NCBI GenBank assembly: GCA_963843745.1
Contig: CAWJLP010000007.1
Span: 1,426,001 to 1,490,000 of the forward strand
From: Trebonia sp963843745
GTDB lineage: Bacteria; Actinomycetota; Actinomycetes; Streptosporangiales; Streptosporangiaceae
Direction of reading: 5' to 3'
DNA length: 64,000 nucleotides
In this document: piece by piece, positions 1-8,594 of the stretch
How the letters are laid out: each line of letters starts with the position of its first letter
Numbering within the stretch: position 1 is the first letter of the stretch
Position numbers and translations under genes: made by a program
Notes under the pieces: model-generated
The model's input: only the letters and a program-made list of their open reading frames with translations
What the model was told of the DNA's origin: nothing
The model's database searches: none

Positions 1-1
1 C

Positions 2-556
2 GTCGCCGAAGTCGGTGACGGGGAGACCGCGCTCGAGCGGGTGACGAGCTTGCGGCCCGACCTGGCGATCTTCGACGTGAAGATGCCCGTGCTCGACGGG
101 ATCTCCGCCGCCGAGCAGATCGCCGCCGACCGGCTCGCCCCGGTGGTCATCCTGACGGCTTTCTCGCAGCGCGAGCTGGTGGAGCGCGCCCGCGACGCGG
201 GCGCGATGGCGTACCTGGTCAAGCCGTTCACGAAGGCCGACCTGGTGCCCGCGATCGAGATGGCGGTCAGCCGGTTCACCGAGATCAGGGCGCTTGACTC
301 GGAGGTCAGCACCCTGCGTGAGCGGCTCGAGGTGCGCAAGCTCCTCGACCGGGCCAAGGGGCTGCTGCAGTCCGAGCACGGGATGAGCGAGCCGCAGGCG
401 TTCCGCTGGATCCAGAAGACCTCGATGGACCGGCGGCTGACGATGCGCACGGTCGCGGAGGCCGTCATCGAGGGGACCATGGGCACCGACGCCGCGGGGA
501 ACGCGGCGGACGCGGGGAACACGGGAAAGGCCGCGGACGCGGAGCAGGCCGAGTAG
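2..556 (+). CDS. pdtaR: Response regulator with ANTAR domain, PdtaR-like (5' end outside window)
   Basis: This is the C-terminal part of a two-component response regulator made of a receiver domain followed by an ANTAR RNA-binding domain, a family that acts as transcription antiterminators. The frame is already open at the window edge, so the N-terminus and start codon are missing. The phospho-acceptor Asp lies in IFDVKMP, the conserved Thr in VILTAF and the Lys in LVKPF. A short coiled-coil stretch (RERLEVRKLLDRAKG) leads into ANTAR helices with GMSEPQAF and LTMRTVAEAVI. The last 25 or so residues are a low-complexity Ala/Gly/Asp tail. Its position upstream of polA, rpsA, coaE and uvrB matches M. 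tuberculosis Rv1626 (pdtaR), which supports the assignment. A hairpin at 587-624 probably ends the transcript. Confidence 0.9.
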   Translation, partial: VAEVGDGETALERVTSLRPDLAIFDVKMPVLDGISAAEQIAADRLAPVVILTAFSQRELVERARDAGAMAYLVKPFTKADLVPAIEMAVSRFTEIRALDSEVSTLRERLEVRKLLDRAKGLLQSEHGMSEPQAFRWIQKTSMDRRLTMRTVAEAVIEGTMGTDAAGNAADAGNTGKAADAEQAE

Positions 557-586
557 TTCGAGCGCGGAAAGCGCGGAAGTCCGGGA

Positions 587-624
587 CCCGGGGACCCGTT
601 GGTACCGTGTCCGCCTTCCCCGGG
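587..624 (+). terminator. Hairpin downstream of pdtaR
   Basis: CCCGGGGA (587-594) and TCCCCGGG (617-624) form an 8-bp GC-rich stem 31 nt after the pdtaR stop codon. There is no T-run, as is common for actinobacterial terminators. Confidence 0.45.
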
Positions 625-1055
625 CTGACACGTTCTCTACTTGGATCCCCGGGCCCGCTGAACTCACGTTAGCGATCCGCCGCCCCCACGGCAAAGCAAA
701 GTTTGCCACTAGGACTGCGGAAGGTCAGCCCCTGATTCCGTCATGTTTACCCAGATGAGCCCAGGTCCGGTGGCAGCCGGTAGCGGGCCGCTCGCTGGCG
801 GGCCCGTTTAGCGGCTGCGAACTGGGCAGCTTCGGTGACGCCCAATGCGACCAAAATGGCATGTGAGATTGCACGTGCGCGGAGCGTGGCTGGCCGACTA
901 TAGATAACAATCTCATTGCGACCGGCGTGTCGCGGGTTCCGTGAGAGCGGTTCGCCGGCCCCTGGTGCCTGCCGCGAAGCGCCGCTGGTGACGCCACGCA
1001 GAGCAGCTTCAGAAGTGATAGGCGAGATTCTGTCGGTTATTGCGTGACTTTCGCG

Positions 1056-1071
1056 TTGTGAGCGTTCACAA
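1056..1071. promoter_or_regulatory. LacI/GalR-family operator-like palindrome
   Basis: TTGTGAGCGTTCACAA is a near-perfect palindrome with a central CG; one symmetric base pair is mismatched. It closely resembles the symmetric lac-type operator recognised by LacI/GalR family repressors. It sits about 95 bases before the start of a secreted aldose epimerase, so sugar-responsive repression is inferred. No LacI-family gene is present in the window, so the repressor would act in trans. Confidence 0.7.
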
Positions 1072-1166
1072 TTCCTCTAGTAAGTCGTGTAAGGCATGCG
1101 CATGCCGGCCGGCTACCGGGGCCCCGATGAAGCCGGCCGACAGGAACCCAGCGAAGGGAAACCGTC

Positions 1167-2588
1167 ATGCGCACTATCAGGAGAGGCTTGCGGTCGCGTG
1201 CCCAGATCAGGCCGCGGATCCCGAGAAAGATCACGAGAACGGCAGTGGGAGCGGCACTCGCCGCGGCCCTGACAGCACTGGGAGCGCTCGCAGCCGCGAG
1301 TGCGTCGGCGGCACCAGCGGTCGCGGCCGCCCACAGCGGGCACGGCGGTGGCCTGAACATCACCAAGGTGTACTTCGGCAGCACTCCCGAGAAGTACAAC
1401 CACAACCAGAACACGCCCACCTACCGCTACACGCTGACCAACGCCAACGGCATGAGCATCGATCTCCTGTCGTACGGCGCCATCACCCAGGCGATCTGGG
1501 TGCCCGGCAGCAACGGCCATAAGGCCGACGTGGTGCTCGGCTTCAAGACGCTGCAGGACTACGTCACCTTCGCCAGCCCGCCGGTCACCGCGAACGGCGG
1601 CCCGTACTTCGGCGAGACCGTCGGCCGGTACGCCAACCGGATCGCCAAGGGCACCTTCCAGCTGAACGGCCAGACCTACACGCTGCCGATCAACAACGGC
1701 GTGAACGCCCTGCACGGCGGCCTCGTCGGGTTCGGCAACCACGTCTGGACCCAGGTCGGCCCGCTGATCCACAACCGCCACGAGGTCGGCGTCACGCTCC
1801 AGCTCGTCAGCCCGAACGGCGACGAAGGCTATCCCGCCGGCAGCCCTGGCTGCCCGAACGGCTGCACCGGCTATCCGGCGCAGATCACCGTGGACGTCAC
1901 GTTCACGCTGGACAATGCCGGCCAGTACGGCATCCACTACAAGGCCGTCAACAATGACCCGAAGCTGGCCACGGTCCTCAACCTGACCAACCACAGCTAC
2001 TTCAACCTGGCCGGCGAGAGCTCGCCCGCGGGCTCTGAGTACAGCCAGTACGTGCAGATGAACGCCAACAACTACTCGCCGACCGACAGCACTCAGATCC
2101 CGCTGCCGCTGCCGAACGGTGTCCCGGTCGCGGGCACGCCGTTCGACTTCCGCACCCCGCACACGATCGGGTCGCGGATCGATCAGGTGAGCGCGCCGGA
2201 CAACACCCCCGCGAGCTTCGCCTCGGCCACCGGGGGAAAGAGCCAGCTGCTCATCGCACAGGGCTACGACCACAACTGGATCCTGAACAAGCAGACCAAG
2301 TGGACCACGGGCCCGGACGGCCTCAACCTGGCCGCCAGGGCGTTCGACCCGGGGAGCGGCCGGGCGCTGACCGTCTGGACGGACCAGCCGGGCGTCCAGT
2401 TCTACAGCGGCAACTTCCTTAACGGCACGCTGGTGGGGATCAGCGGCAACACCTACCGGCAGGGGGCCGGGTACACCTTCGAGACGCAGCACTTCCCCAA
2501 CTCGCCGAACGAGCCGTCGTTCCCGTCCACCACACTGGCCGCGAACGGCACCTTCACCTCGACGACGATCTTCGCGTTCTCCTCGTAA
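1167..2588 (+). CDS. galM: Secreted aldose 1-epimerase (galactose mutarotase family)
   Basis: The 473-residue product belongs to the aldose 1-epimerase family, which interconverts alpha and beta anomers of hexoses. An unusually long N-region rich in Arg precedes a hydrophobic stretch (AALAAALTALGALAAASASA), giving a Sec-type signal peptide of about 50 residues, so the enzyme probably acts outside the membrane. Family motifs are clear: GRYANRIAKGTF, NALHGG, the catalytic-His motif NHSYFNLAG, a YDHNW motif and QFYSGNF, with the catalytic Glu expected in FETQHFPNSPNEP. The start ATG is preceded by AAGGGAA. The gene appears monocistronic, behind a LacI-type operator and before a strong hairpin at 2616-2651. 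Secreted members are common in actinomycetes and fit a role in extracellular sugar use. Confidence 0.93.
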   Translation: MRTIRRGLRSRAQIRPRIPRKITRTAVGAALAAALTALGALAAASASAAPAVAAAHSGHGGGLNITKVYFGSTPEKYNHNQNTPTYRYTLTNANGMSIDLLSYGAITQAIWVPGSNGHKADVVLGFKTLQDYVTFASPPVTANGGPYFGETVGRYANRIAKGTFQLNGQTYTLPINNGVNALHGGLVGFGNHVWTQVGPLIHNRHEVGVTLQLVSPNGDEGYPAGSPGCPNGCTGYPAQITVDVTFTLDNAGQYGIHYKAVNNDPKLATVLNLTNHSYFNLAGESSPAGSEYSQYVQMNANNYSPTDSTQIPLPLPNGVPVAGTPFDFRTPHTIGSRIDQVSAPDNTPASFASATGGKSQLLIAQGYDHNWILNKQTKWTTGPDGLNLAARAFDPGSGRALTVWTDQPGVQFYSGNFLNGTLVGISGNTYRQGAGYTFETQHFPNSPNEPSFPSTTLAANGTFTSTTIFAFSS

Positions 2589-2615
2589 CCATCCGCACGT
2601 AACCCGCGGAGAACG

Positions 2616-2651
2616 GGTGCCCGGCGGCCGTGCGGCCGGCCGCCGGGCACC
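2616..2651 (+). terminator. Strong hairpin terminator between galM and polA
   Basis: GGTGCCCGGCGGCC (2616-2629) pairs perfectly with GGCCGCCGGGCACC (2638-2651); one further G-C pair leaves a 6-nt loop. There is no T-tract. It lies 28 bases after the galM stop and ends 25 bases before polA. Confidence 0.75.
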
Positions 2652-2676
2652 GCCATGTGGTCATAGGATCAGGAAG

Positions 2677-5391
2677 GTGACTGACAGGCTGCTGCTGCTC
2701 GACGGGCACTCGCTGGCGTACCGCGCGTTCTTCGCCCTGCCGATCGAGAACTTCGCCACGACCACCGGCCTGCCCACGAACGCCGTCTACGGCTTCACCG
2801 CGATGCTCATCAACGTCCTGAGAGACGAGCAGCCGACGCACGTGGCGGTGGCGTTCGACCGCGGCGAGCCGACCTTCAGGCACGAGCAGTACGTCGAGTA
2901 CAAGGCGGGCCGCACCAAGGCCCCGGACGAGTTCCGCAGCCAGGTCAGCCTGATCTTCGAGGTGCTCGACGCGCTCGGCATCCGGCGGCTGTCCGCGGCG
3001 GGCTACGAGGCCGACGACATCATCGCGACGCTCGCCGCCCAGGCGGAAGCCGAGGGCATGAACACCCTCATCGTCACCGGCGACCGGGACGCGTTCCAGC
3101 TGATCTCCGACCACGTGACCGTGCTGTACAACAGCCGCGGCGTGTCCGACATGCGGCGCTACGACCCGGCCGCGCTGGTCGAGAAGTACGGGCTGACGCC
3201 GGCCCAGTACCCTGATTTCGCGGCGCTGCGCGGCGACAACAGCGACAACCTGCCCGGCATCCCCGGGGTGGGGGAGAAGACCGCGACGAAGTGGATTACG
3301 GAGTTCGGGTCGCTCGAGGAGCTGGTCAACCGCGTCGGCGAGGTCAAGGGCAAGGCCGGCGACGCGCTGCGCGAGCACCTCGGCAGCGTGCTGCGCAACC
3401 GCCAGCTCACCACGCTGATCCGCGACCTGCCGGAATCCACGGTCGGCGCCACGCCAGCCGACCTGGTGCCGCGGCCGTGGAACCGGGAGGCGATCCACCA
3501 GCTCTTCGACACCCTCCAGTTCCGGGTGCTGCGGGACCGGCTCTACCAGACCTTCCCCGACGGCCTGCCGGGCACCACGCCGGCCACCGCGGGCGCCGCG
3601 CTGGACCCCTCCGACCTGGCGGGGTTCGAGGTGGAGGTGTCCGTTCTCGGCCCCGATGAGGTCGCCGGCTGGATAGAAGAGCATCAGTCTTCAGAACGTA
3701 CGGGGCTTGCTGTGGCAGGCAGCTGGGGCCGCGGCACGGGCAACGTCACCGGCATCGCGCTTGCCGCGCCCGATGGCGCCGGGGCGTACCTCGACCCGGA
3801 GGCGCTGACTCCCGACGACGACCGCGCCCTGGCGGAGTGGCTGGCGTCGGCGGAGCACCCGAAGGCGCTGCACGACGCCAAGGGACCGATCCACGCGCTG
3901 GCGGCGCACGGGTACGTTCTGGATGACCTGACGAGCGACACGGCACTAGCCGCATATCTCGCACTGCCCGGCCAGCGGACCTTCGACCTCGCCGACCTGG
4001 CGCTGCGGTACCTCGGCAAGGAGCTGCGCGACGACGGCGGGGACAACCAGCAGCTGACCCTGGACGGATCCGGCGAGGAGGAAAGCGCGGTCGCGCTGGT
4101 GCTGCGCGCCCGCGCCACGATGGACCTCGCCGCGGCGCTGGACACCGACCTGGAAAAGCGCGGCGCGACCCGGCTGCTCGACGAGATCGAGCTGCCGCTC
4201 GTCGGGGTGCTGGCGCGGATGGAGCGGACCGGCATCGCGGCCGACGCCGAGCACTTCGCGGAGATGTCCGCCACCCTGTACGGCGAGGTGAAGGCCGCCG
4301 AGCAGGCCGCGTACGCGGTGGTGGGGCACGAGTTCAACCTCGGCTCGCCCAAGCAGCTCCAGGAGGTGCTGTTCACCGAGCTCGGGCTGCCGAAGACCAA
4401 GCGGATCAAGACCGGGTACACCACCGACTCCGAGGCGCTGACCAGCCTGCTCGCCGCCACCGGGCACCCGGTCCTCGAGCACCTGCTGCACCACAGGGAC
4501 GTCGCCAAGCTGAAGTCGATCGTGGACTCGCTGATCCCGATGGCGGGCGAGGACGGCCGCATCCACACCACGTTCAACCAGATGGTCGCCGCGACCGGCA
4601 GGCTGTCGTCGACCGACCCCAACCTGCAGAACATCCCCATCCGCACCGAGCTCGGCCGCCGCATCCGGCAGGGGTTCGTCGTCGGGGCGGGCTACGAGAC
4701 CCTGCTGACCGCGGACTACAGCCAGATCGAGCTGCGCATCATGGCTGACCTGTCCGGTGACGAGGCGCTGATCGCGGCGTTCGAGTCGGGGCACGACTTC
4801 CACGCGACCACGGCGTCGCGGGTGTTCGGCGTCGAGCCGGCCGACATCACGCCCGAGCAGCGCGCCAAGGTCAAGGCGATGAACTACGGGCTGGCGTACG
4901 GCCTGTCCGCGTACGGGCTGTCCAACCAGCTGCGCATCTCCGTGGAGGAGGCGCGGATGCTGATGGACGAGTACTTCAAGGAATTCGGCGGGGTGCGGGA
5001 TTACCTGCAGTCCATCGTCGCGCAGGCCAGGATCGACGGCTACACCTCGACGATCATGGGACGGCGCCGGTACCTTCCCGACCTGGTGTCGGATAACCGG
5101 CAGCGCCGCGAGATGGCAGAGCGGATGGCGCTCAACGCGCCGATCCAGGGTTCGGCCGCCGACGTGATCAAGGTGGCGATGCTCCGGGTAGCGGCCGCCC
5201 TGGCGGAGGCCGGGCTGAATTCCCGGATGCTGCTGCAGGTGCACGACGAGCTGATCTTCGAGGTCGCTCCCGGCGAGCTGACGGACGTGACGGCGCTGGT
5301 GACAGCCGCCATGGCCGGCGCGGCCGAGCTCCGGGTGCCGCTCGAGGTCTCCGTCGGCACGGGTCGCAGCTGGGCCGATGCGGCCCACTGA
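2677..5391 (+). CDS. polA: DNA polymerase I
   Basis: The 904-residue product is DNA polymerase I, which fills gaps and removes primers during replication and repair. The N-terminal 5'-nuclease domain (about residues 1-290) carries LLLLDGHSLAYRAFF, GYEADDIIA and VTGDRDAFQL. The C-terminal polymerase domain (about 520-904) has motif A DYSQIELRIM near residue 680, motif B KAMNYGLAYGLS near 735 and motif C VHDELIFE near 855. The middle domain lacks the acidic residues of an active 3'-5' exonuclease, as in mycobacterial Pol I, so proofreading is probably absent. The start is GTG at 2677, with AGGA 5-8 nt upstream; the open frame reaches back to 2617 but that part falls in the terminator hairpin. 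Confidence 0.97.
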   Translation: MTDRLLLLDGHSLAYRAFFALPIENFATTTGLPTNAVYGFTAMLINVLRDEQPTHVAVAFDRGEPTFRHEQYVEYKAGRTKAPDEFRSQVSLIFEVLDALGIRRLSAAGYEADDIIATLAAQAEAEGMNTLIVTGDRDAFQLISDHVTVLYNSRGVSDMRRYDPAALVEKYGLTPAQYPDFAALRGDNSDNLPGIPGVGEKTATKWITEFGSLEELVNRVGEVKGKAGDALREHLGSVLRNRQLTTLIRDLPESTVGATPADLVPRPWNREAIHQLFDTLQFRVLRDRLYQTFPDGLPGTTPATAGAALDPSDLAGFEVEVSVLGPDEVAGWIEEHQSSERTGLAVAGSWGRGTGNVTGIALAAPDGAGAYLDPEALTPDDDRALAEWLASAEHPKALHDAKGPIHALAAHGYVLDDLTSDTALAAYLALPGQRTFDLADLALRYLGKELRDDGGDNQQLTLDGSGEEESAVALVLRARATMDLAAALDTDLEKRGATRLLDEIELPLVGVLARMERTGIAADAEHFAEMSATLYGEVKAAEQAAYAVVGHEFNLGSPKQLQEVLFTELGLPKTKRIKTGYTTDSEALTSLLAATGHPVLEHLLHHRDVAKLKSIVDSLIPMAGEDGRIHTTFNQMVAATGRLSSTDPNLQNIPIRTELGRRIRQGFVVGAGYETLLTADYSQIELRIMADLSGDEALIAAFESGHDFHATTASRVFGVEPADITPEQRAKVKAMNYGLAYGLSAYGLSNQLRISVEEARMLMDEYFKEFGGVRDYLQSIVAQARIDGYTSTIMGRRRYLPDLVSDNRQRREMAERMALNAPIQGSAADVIKVAMLRVAAALAEAGLNSRMLLQVHDELIFEVAPGELTDVTALVTAAMAGAAELRVPLEVSVGTGRSWADAAH

Positions 5392-5414
5392 CCCCGTATT
5401 GGCACCAGGAAGGC

Positions 5415-5437
5415 ACTCAGCATTCACTAAGCTGAGT
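5415..5437 (+). terminator. Hairpin downstream of polA
   Basis: ACTCAGC (5415-5421) and GCTGAGT (5431-5437) form a 7-bp stem with a 9-nt loop, beginning 24 bases after the polA stop codon. Confidence 0.5.
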
Positions 5438-5475
5438 CCGAGTTGTAGCCGCGTTCAATTGACCAGCCAGCGAGA

Positions 5476-5492
5476 AGTTCATACCCTGAACT
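5476..5492. promoter_or_regulatory. Small inverted repeat in the rpsA leader
   Basis: AGTTCA and TGAACT are separated by 5 nt, about 160 nt upstream of rpsA. It may be an operator or a leader hairpin; nothing decides between these. Confidence 0.3.
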
Positions 5493-5651
5493 CTGCGCTG
5501 TGTCCTCGTGCGGTCTCGTCGCGGTCAGTTTGATCGTGAGGCCGCCGGGGCATGTCGGCCCGCGATCCGGTCAGGCAAGTCCCGCGCGTTCACTGCATGA
5601 GTTCCTGGCGCTCCATATTCATCCCTGTCCGTATCCGGAGCCAACCCACAC

Positions 5652-7188
5652 ATGACGAGCAGCACGCAAGCCACCTCGACCCCTAAGGTAGCGGTCAACG
5701 ACATCGGGTCTGAGGAGGACTTCCTCGCCGCGATCGACCAGACCATCAAGTACTTCAACGACGGCGATATCGTCGAGGGCACCGTCGTCAAGGTCGATCG
5801 AGATGAGGTCTTGCTCGATATCGGCTACAAGACAGAGGGGGTCATCCCCTCTCGAGAGCTGTCGATCAAGCACGACGTCGACCCGCATGAGGTCGTCAAG
5901 ACCGGTGAACAGATCGAGGCGCTTGTCCTCCAGAAGGAAGACAAAGAAGGCCGCCTGATCCTGTCCAAGAAGCGGGCGCAGTACGAGCGCGCGTGGGGCA
6001 CCATCGAGCGGATCAAGGAAGAGGACGGCGTCGTCACCGGCACCGTCATCGAGGTCGTCAAGGGCGGCCTGATCCTGGACATCGGGCTGCGCGGCTTCCT
6101 GCCGGCGTCGCTGGTGGAGATGCGCCGGGTCCGCGACCTGCAGCCGTACGTCGGCCGGGAGATCGAAGCCAAGATCATCGAGCTGGACAAGAACCGCAAC
6201 AACGTGGTGCTGTCCCGCCGGGCCTGGCTCGAGCAGACCCAGTCCGAGGTGCGCCACACCTTCCTCAACACGCTGCGCAGGGGTCAGATCCGCAAGGGCG
6301 TCGTGTCGTCGATCGTCAACTTCGGCGCGTTCGTCGACCTGGGCGGCGTGGACGGCCTGGTGCACGTGTCGGAGCTGTCCTGGAAGCACATCGACCACCC
6401 CGGCGAGGTCGTCGAGGTGGGCCAGGAGGTCACGGTCGAGGTGCTGGACGTGGACATGGACCGCGAGCGCGTCTCGCTGTCGCTGAAGTCCACCCAGGAA
6501 GACCCGTGGCAGCAGTTCGCCCGCACCCACCAGATCGGCCAGGTCGTCCCCGGCCGGGTCACGAAGCTGGTGCCGTTCGGCGCGTTCGTCCGCGTGGAGG
6601 AAGGCATCGAGGGCCTGGTGCACATCTCCGAGCTGGCCGACCGCCACGTGGAGATCCCCGAGCAGGTCGTTCAGGTCGGCGAGGAGATCTTCGTCAAGAT
6701 CATCGACATCGACCTGGACCGGCGGCGGATCTCGCTGTCGCTGAAGCAGGCCAACGAGGGCACGGTCGGCGAGGCCGTCGGCGACGACTTCGACCCGGCC
6801 CTCTACGGCATGCCCGCCACCTACGACGAGGCCGGCAACTACGAGTACCCCGAGGGCTTCGACCCGGAGACCGGGGAGTGGCTGCCGGGCTACGACACCC
6901 AGCGCGAGGAGTGGGAGCGGCAGTACGCCGAGGCCCGCGCCCGCTTCGAGGCGCACCGCCGTCAGGTGGAAGAGTCCCGCGCCAAGGCCGAGGAAGAGGG
7001 CGGCGAGGCCGAGGAAGGCGTGGCTGCCAGCAGCTTCTTCTTCTTCTTCTTCTTCGTCGTCGAGCACGCCCGCGGCCCGGCCGCGCGGCGGCCGGAGCGC
7101 CACGCCGCAGGACTCCGCGCCCGGCGGCACGCTGGCCTCCGACGAGGCCCTGGCCGCCCTCCGCGACAGGCTCTCCGGCCAGGCGTAA
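5652..7188 (+). CDS. rpsA: 30S ribosomal protein S1 (needs one +1 frame change near 7030 for the native tail)
   Basis: The product is ribosomal protein S1, which binds mRNA and helps translation initiation. Four S1 RNA-binding repeats are visible at about residues 36-105, 124-190, 211-280 and 297-365; repeats 3 and 4 carry NFGAFVDLGGVDGLVHVSEL and PFGAFVRVEEGIEGLVHISE. The ATG at 5652 follows GGAG. After about 7030 the original frame becomes a run of Phe codons and then atypical sequence to a stop at 7685. The +1 frame instead gives a Ser-rich tail (ten consecutive Ser codons) ending in GGTLASDEALAALRDRLSGQ and TAA at 7186-7188. That ending matches the C-terminus of actinobacterial S1, and a terminator follows at 7203. 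One extra base around 7025-7040 is therefore inferred: a real mutation, a sequencing error or, less likely, frameshifting. Confidence 0.93.
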
Positions 7189-7202
7189 CGCGCACCGCTG
7201 AC

Positions 7203-7242
7203 GCTGGCCCCCGGCTCCATGACCCTGGAACCGGGGGCCAGC
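7203..7242 (+). terminator. rpsA terminator hairpin
   Basis: GCTGGCCCCCGG (7203-7214) pairs with CCGGGGGCCAGC (7231-7242) to give a 12-bp stem, followed by a short T-containing stretch. It begins 15 nt after the restored rpsA stop at 7188, which supports that stop. Confidence 0.8.
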
Positions 7243-7264
7243 GCCGTTTCCGCCTCATTCCCAT

Positions 7265-7587
7265 GCTGCGCCCTCGGCCCTGCGGCTCCCGCGGCCCTGC
7301 TGCTCCCGCGGCTCCCTCGGCCCTGCTGCTCCTGCGGCTCCCGCGGCCCTGCGGCCCTGCGGCCCTGCGGCTTCCGCGGCCCTGCGGCTCCCGCGGCCCT
7401 GCGGCTCCTGCGGCTCTGCGGCTCTGCGGCTCTGCGGCTTCCGCGGCCCTGCGGCTCCTGCGGCCCTGCGGCTCCTGCGGCTTCCGCGGCTCTGCGGCTT
7501 CCGCGGCCCTGCGGCTCCTGCGGCTCCCGCGGCCCTGCGGCTTCCGCGGCCCTGCGGCTCCCGCGGCCCTGCAGCTCCCGCAGCCAT
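7265..7587 (+). repeat. Array of mixed 8- and 9-bp GCGGC-starting units
   Basis: About 320 bp consist almost wholly of short units that begin with GCGGC. The 8-mers are GCGGCCCT and GCGGCTCT; the 9-mers are GCGGCTCCC, GCGGCTCCT and GCGGCTTCC. Units follow each other in irregular order, with a few degenerate ones (GCTGCTCCC, GCAGCTCCC) at the edges. Because unit lengths of 8 and 9 are mixed, no reading frame is kept, so the array is not a coding repeat. Long open frames cross it on both strands only because the units lack stop codons. It lies between the rpsA terminator and the coaE 3' end. Confidence 0.85.
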
Positions 7588-7678
7588 CCTCCGCTCCAGA
7601 CCCCAAGCCCCGCCTTCGTCACAGGCGTCCCTGCGCCCCGTCCGGCCCCAGCCGTCGCGGCGACCGGATCCTGCTTTT

Positions 7679-7750
7679 CACTTAGGGCGCGAAAAGTACC
7701 AAAATCCGTCCGATATGTCCGTTTTTCCGGTCACTTTCGCGCCCTAAGTG
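7679..7750. terminator. Long inverted repeat at the coaE 3' end
   Basis: CACTTAGGGCGCGAAAAGT (7679-7697) and ACTTTCGCGCCCTAAGTG (7733-7750) are reverse complements apart from one missing base. They are separated by 35 nt that are AT-richer than the surroundings. The right arm overlaps the coaE stop codon (minus strand, 7744-7746). It may act as a terminator for coaE, for the repeat array side, or for both; it could also be a dispersed element of the genome. Confidence 0.6.
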
Positions 7751-8367
7751 GTGCCGTGACGACTGCTGGCGCGGGACTGGAGGGTGGTCCAGACGTCGGC
7801 GACGCGGCAGTCCAGGTCTTCCAGGGTGCCTGAGTTATCGATCACGATGTCGGCGACCGCCAGGCGCTGGTCGCGGGTCGCCTGGGCGGCCATTCTCGCC
7901 CGGGCCTGGTCTTCTGTCATGCCGCGCCGAGCCAGGCGCTCGACCTGGACCTCCGGGAGGACGTCCACCACGATGACCAGGTCGAACTCTTTGCCCCTGC
8001 CGCCTTCGGCGAGCAGCGGGACGTCGTGCACGATGACCGCGCCGTCCCCGGCCGCCTGAACGGCGGCTTCCTCTGCGGCGCGCATGTGGTCGTGGACGCG
8101 GGGGTGCACGATCGCGTTGAGCTTGCCGCGCGCCGCATCGTCGGCGAAGACGATCTCCGCGAGCTTCGCCCGGTCCAGCGACCCGTCCTCGCGCAGCACG
8201 CCGGGACCGAAGGTTTCCGCGATCCTGGCGAGGCCCGGTGTGCCTGGTTCGACGACCGCGCGGGCGGCCTTGTCCGCGTCGAGGAGAACCGCGCCGCGCG
8301 CGGCGAGCCGACGGCCCACCTCGCTCTTGCCCGATCCGATCCCGCCTGTCAGCCCGACCCGCAGCAC
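7744..8367 (-). CDS. coaE: Dephospho-CoA kinase
   Basis: The 207-residue product phosphorylates the 3'-hydroxyl of dephospho-CoA, the last step of coenzyme A synthesis in the cytosol. It starts with the family signature LRVGLTGGIGSGKSEV, which holds the P-loop, followed by LLDADKAAR (the conserved Asp) and later HDVPLLAE and VIVVDV. The length is that of the single-domain enzyme; the C-terminal GrpB-like extension seen in mycobacteria is absent. The GTG start is preceded by AGGGAGGG. The gene converges on rpsA, although coaE usually follows rpsA in this conserved gene order. The stop codon lies in the arm of a long inverted repeat. Confidence 0.96.
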   Translation of the reverse strand: MLRVGLTGGIGSGKSEVGRRLAARGAVLLDADKAARAVVEPGTPGLARIAETFGPGVLREDGSLDRAKLAEIVFADDAARGKLNAIVHPRVHDHMRAAEEAAVQAAGDGAVIVHDVPLLAEGGRGKEFDLVIVVDVLPEVQVERLARRGMTEDQARARMAAQATRDQRLAVADIVIDNSGTLEDLDCRVADVWTTLQSRASSRHGTT

Positions 8368-8594
8368 GGCCCTCCCTTCCCCGGCACCATACGCCGACCG
8401 GCACGTTCGGTTCGGTGGTCCGCCTCGAGCAAGAGCGCATCAGTTTTGGCGCGATCGCGCGGGCCCTCGCCTGCTTGCGGGCTGATTCACGCCGTCATCG
8501 CCTGCCGTCGTGAGAAACTCGTCGCCATGGCTAATGTCGGTGAGTTGAAGATCCCAGCGGCCGTGTTGCTCAGCCAGCCGGATCTTCATGACGC

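Larger units (their letters stand above)
557..1166. other. Intergenic region upstream of galM
   Basis: No credible gene is seen. The region holds a hairpin at 587-624, a small inverted repeat GGCAAA/TTTGCC at 690-707 and a LacI-family operator-like palindrome at 1056-1071. The only longer open frame, on the minus strand at 725-997, has no recognisable domain and atypical composition. The length of the gap and the operator suggest a regulated promoter region for the downstream epimerase gene. Confidence 0.6.

Noticed and set aside
725..997. Minus-strand 90-codon frame upstream of galM
   Set aside because: No recognisable domain, many Pro/Ser/His residues, no SD; regarded as non-coding.
1113..2492. 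Minus-strand open frame of 459 codons opposite galM
   Set aside because: Composition is typical of an antisense shadow in high-GC DNA; galM has clear motifs, a signal peptide and an SD.
7035..7060. (TTC)7 tract in rpsA as a phase-variation switch
   Set aside because: Slippage by a 3-bp unit does not change the frame; the frame problem lies just before the tract.
7265..7587. CRISPR array
   Set aside because: Units are 8-9 bp without unique spacers and no cas gene is present.
5619..7622. Long minus-strand open frame of 667 codons opposite rpsA and the repeat array
   Set aside because: It is antisense to rpsA, its codon pattern mirrors that gene, and its N-terminal part is only the translation of the 8/9-bp array.
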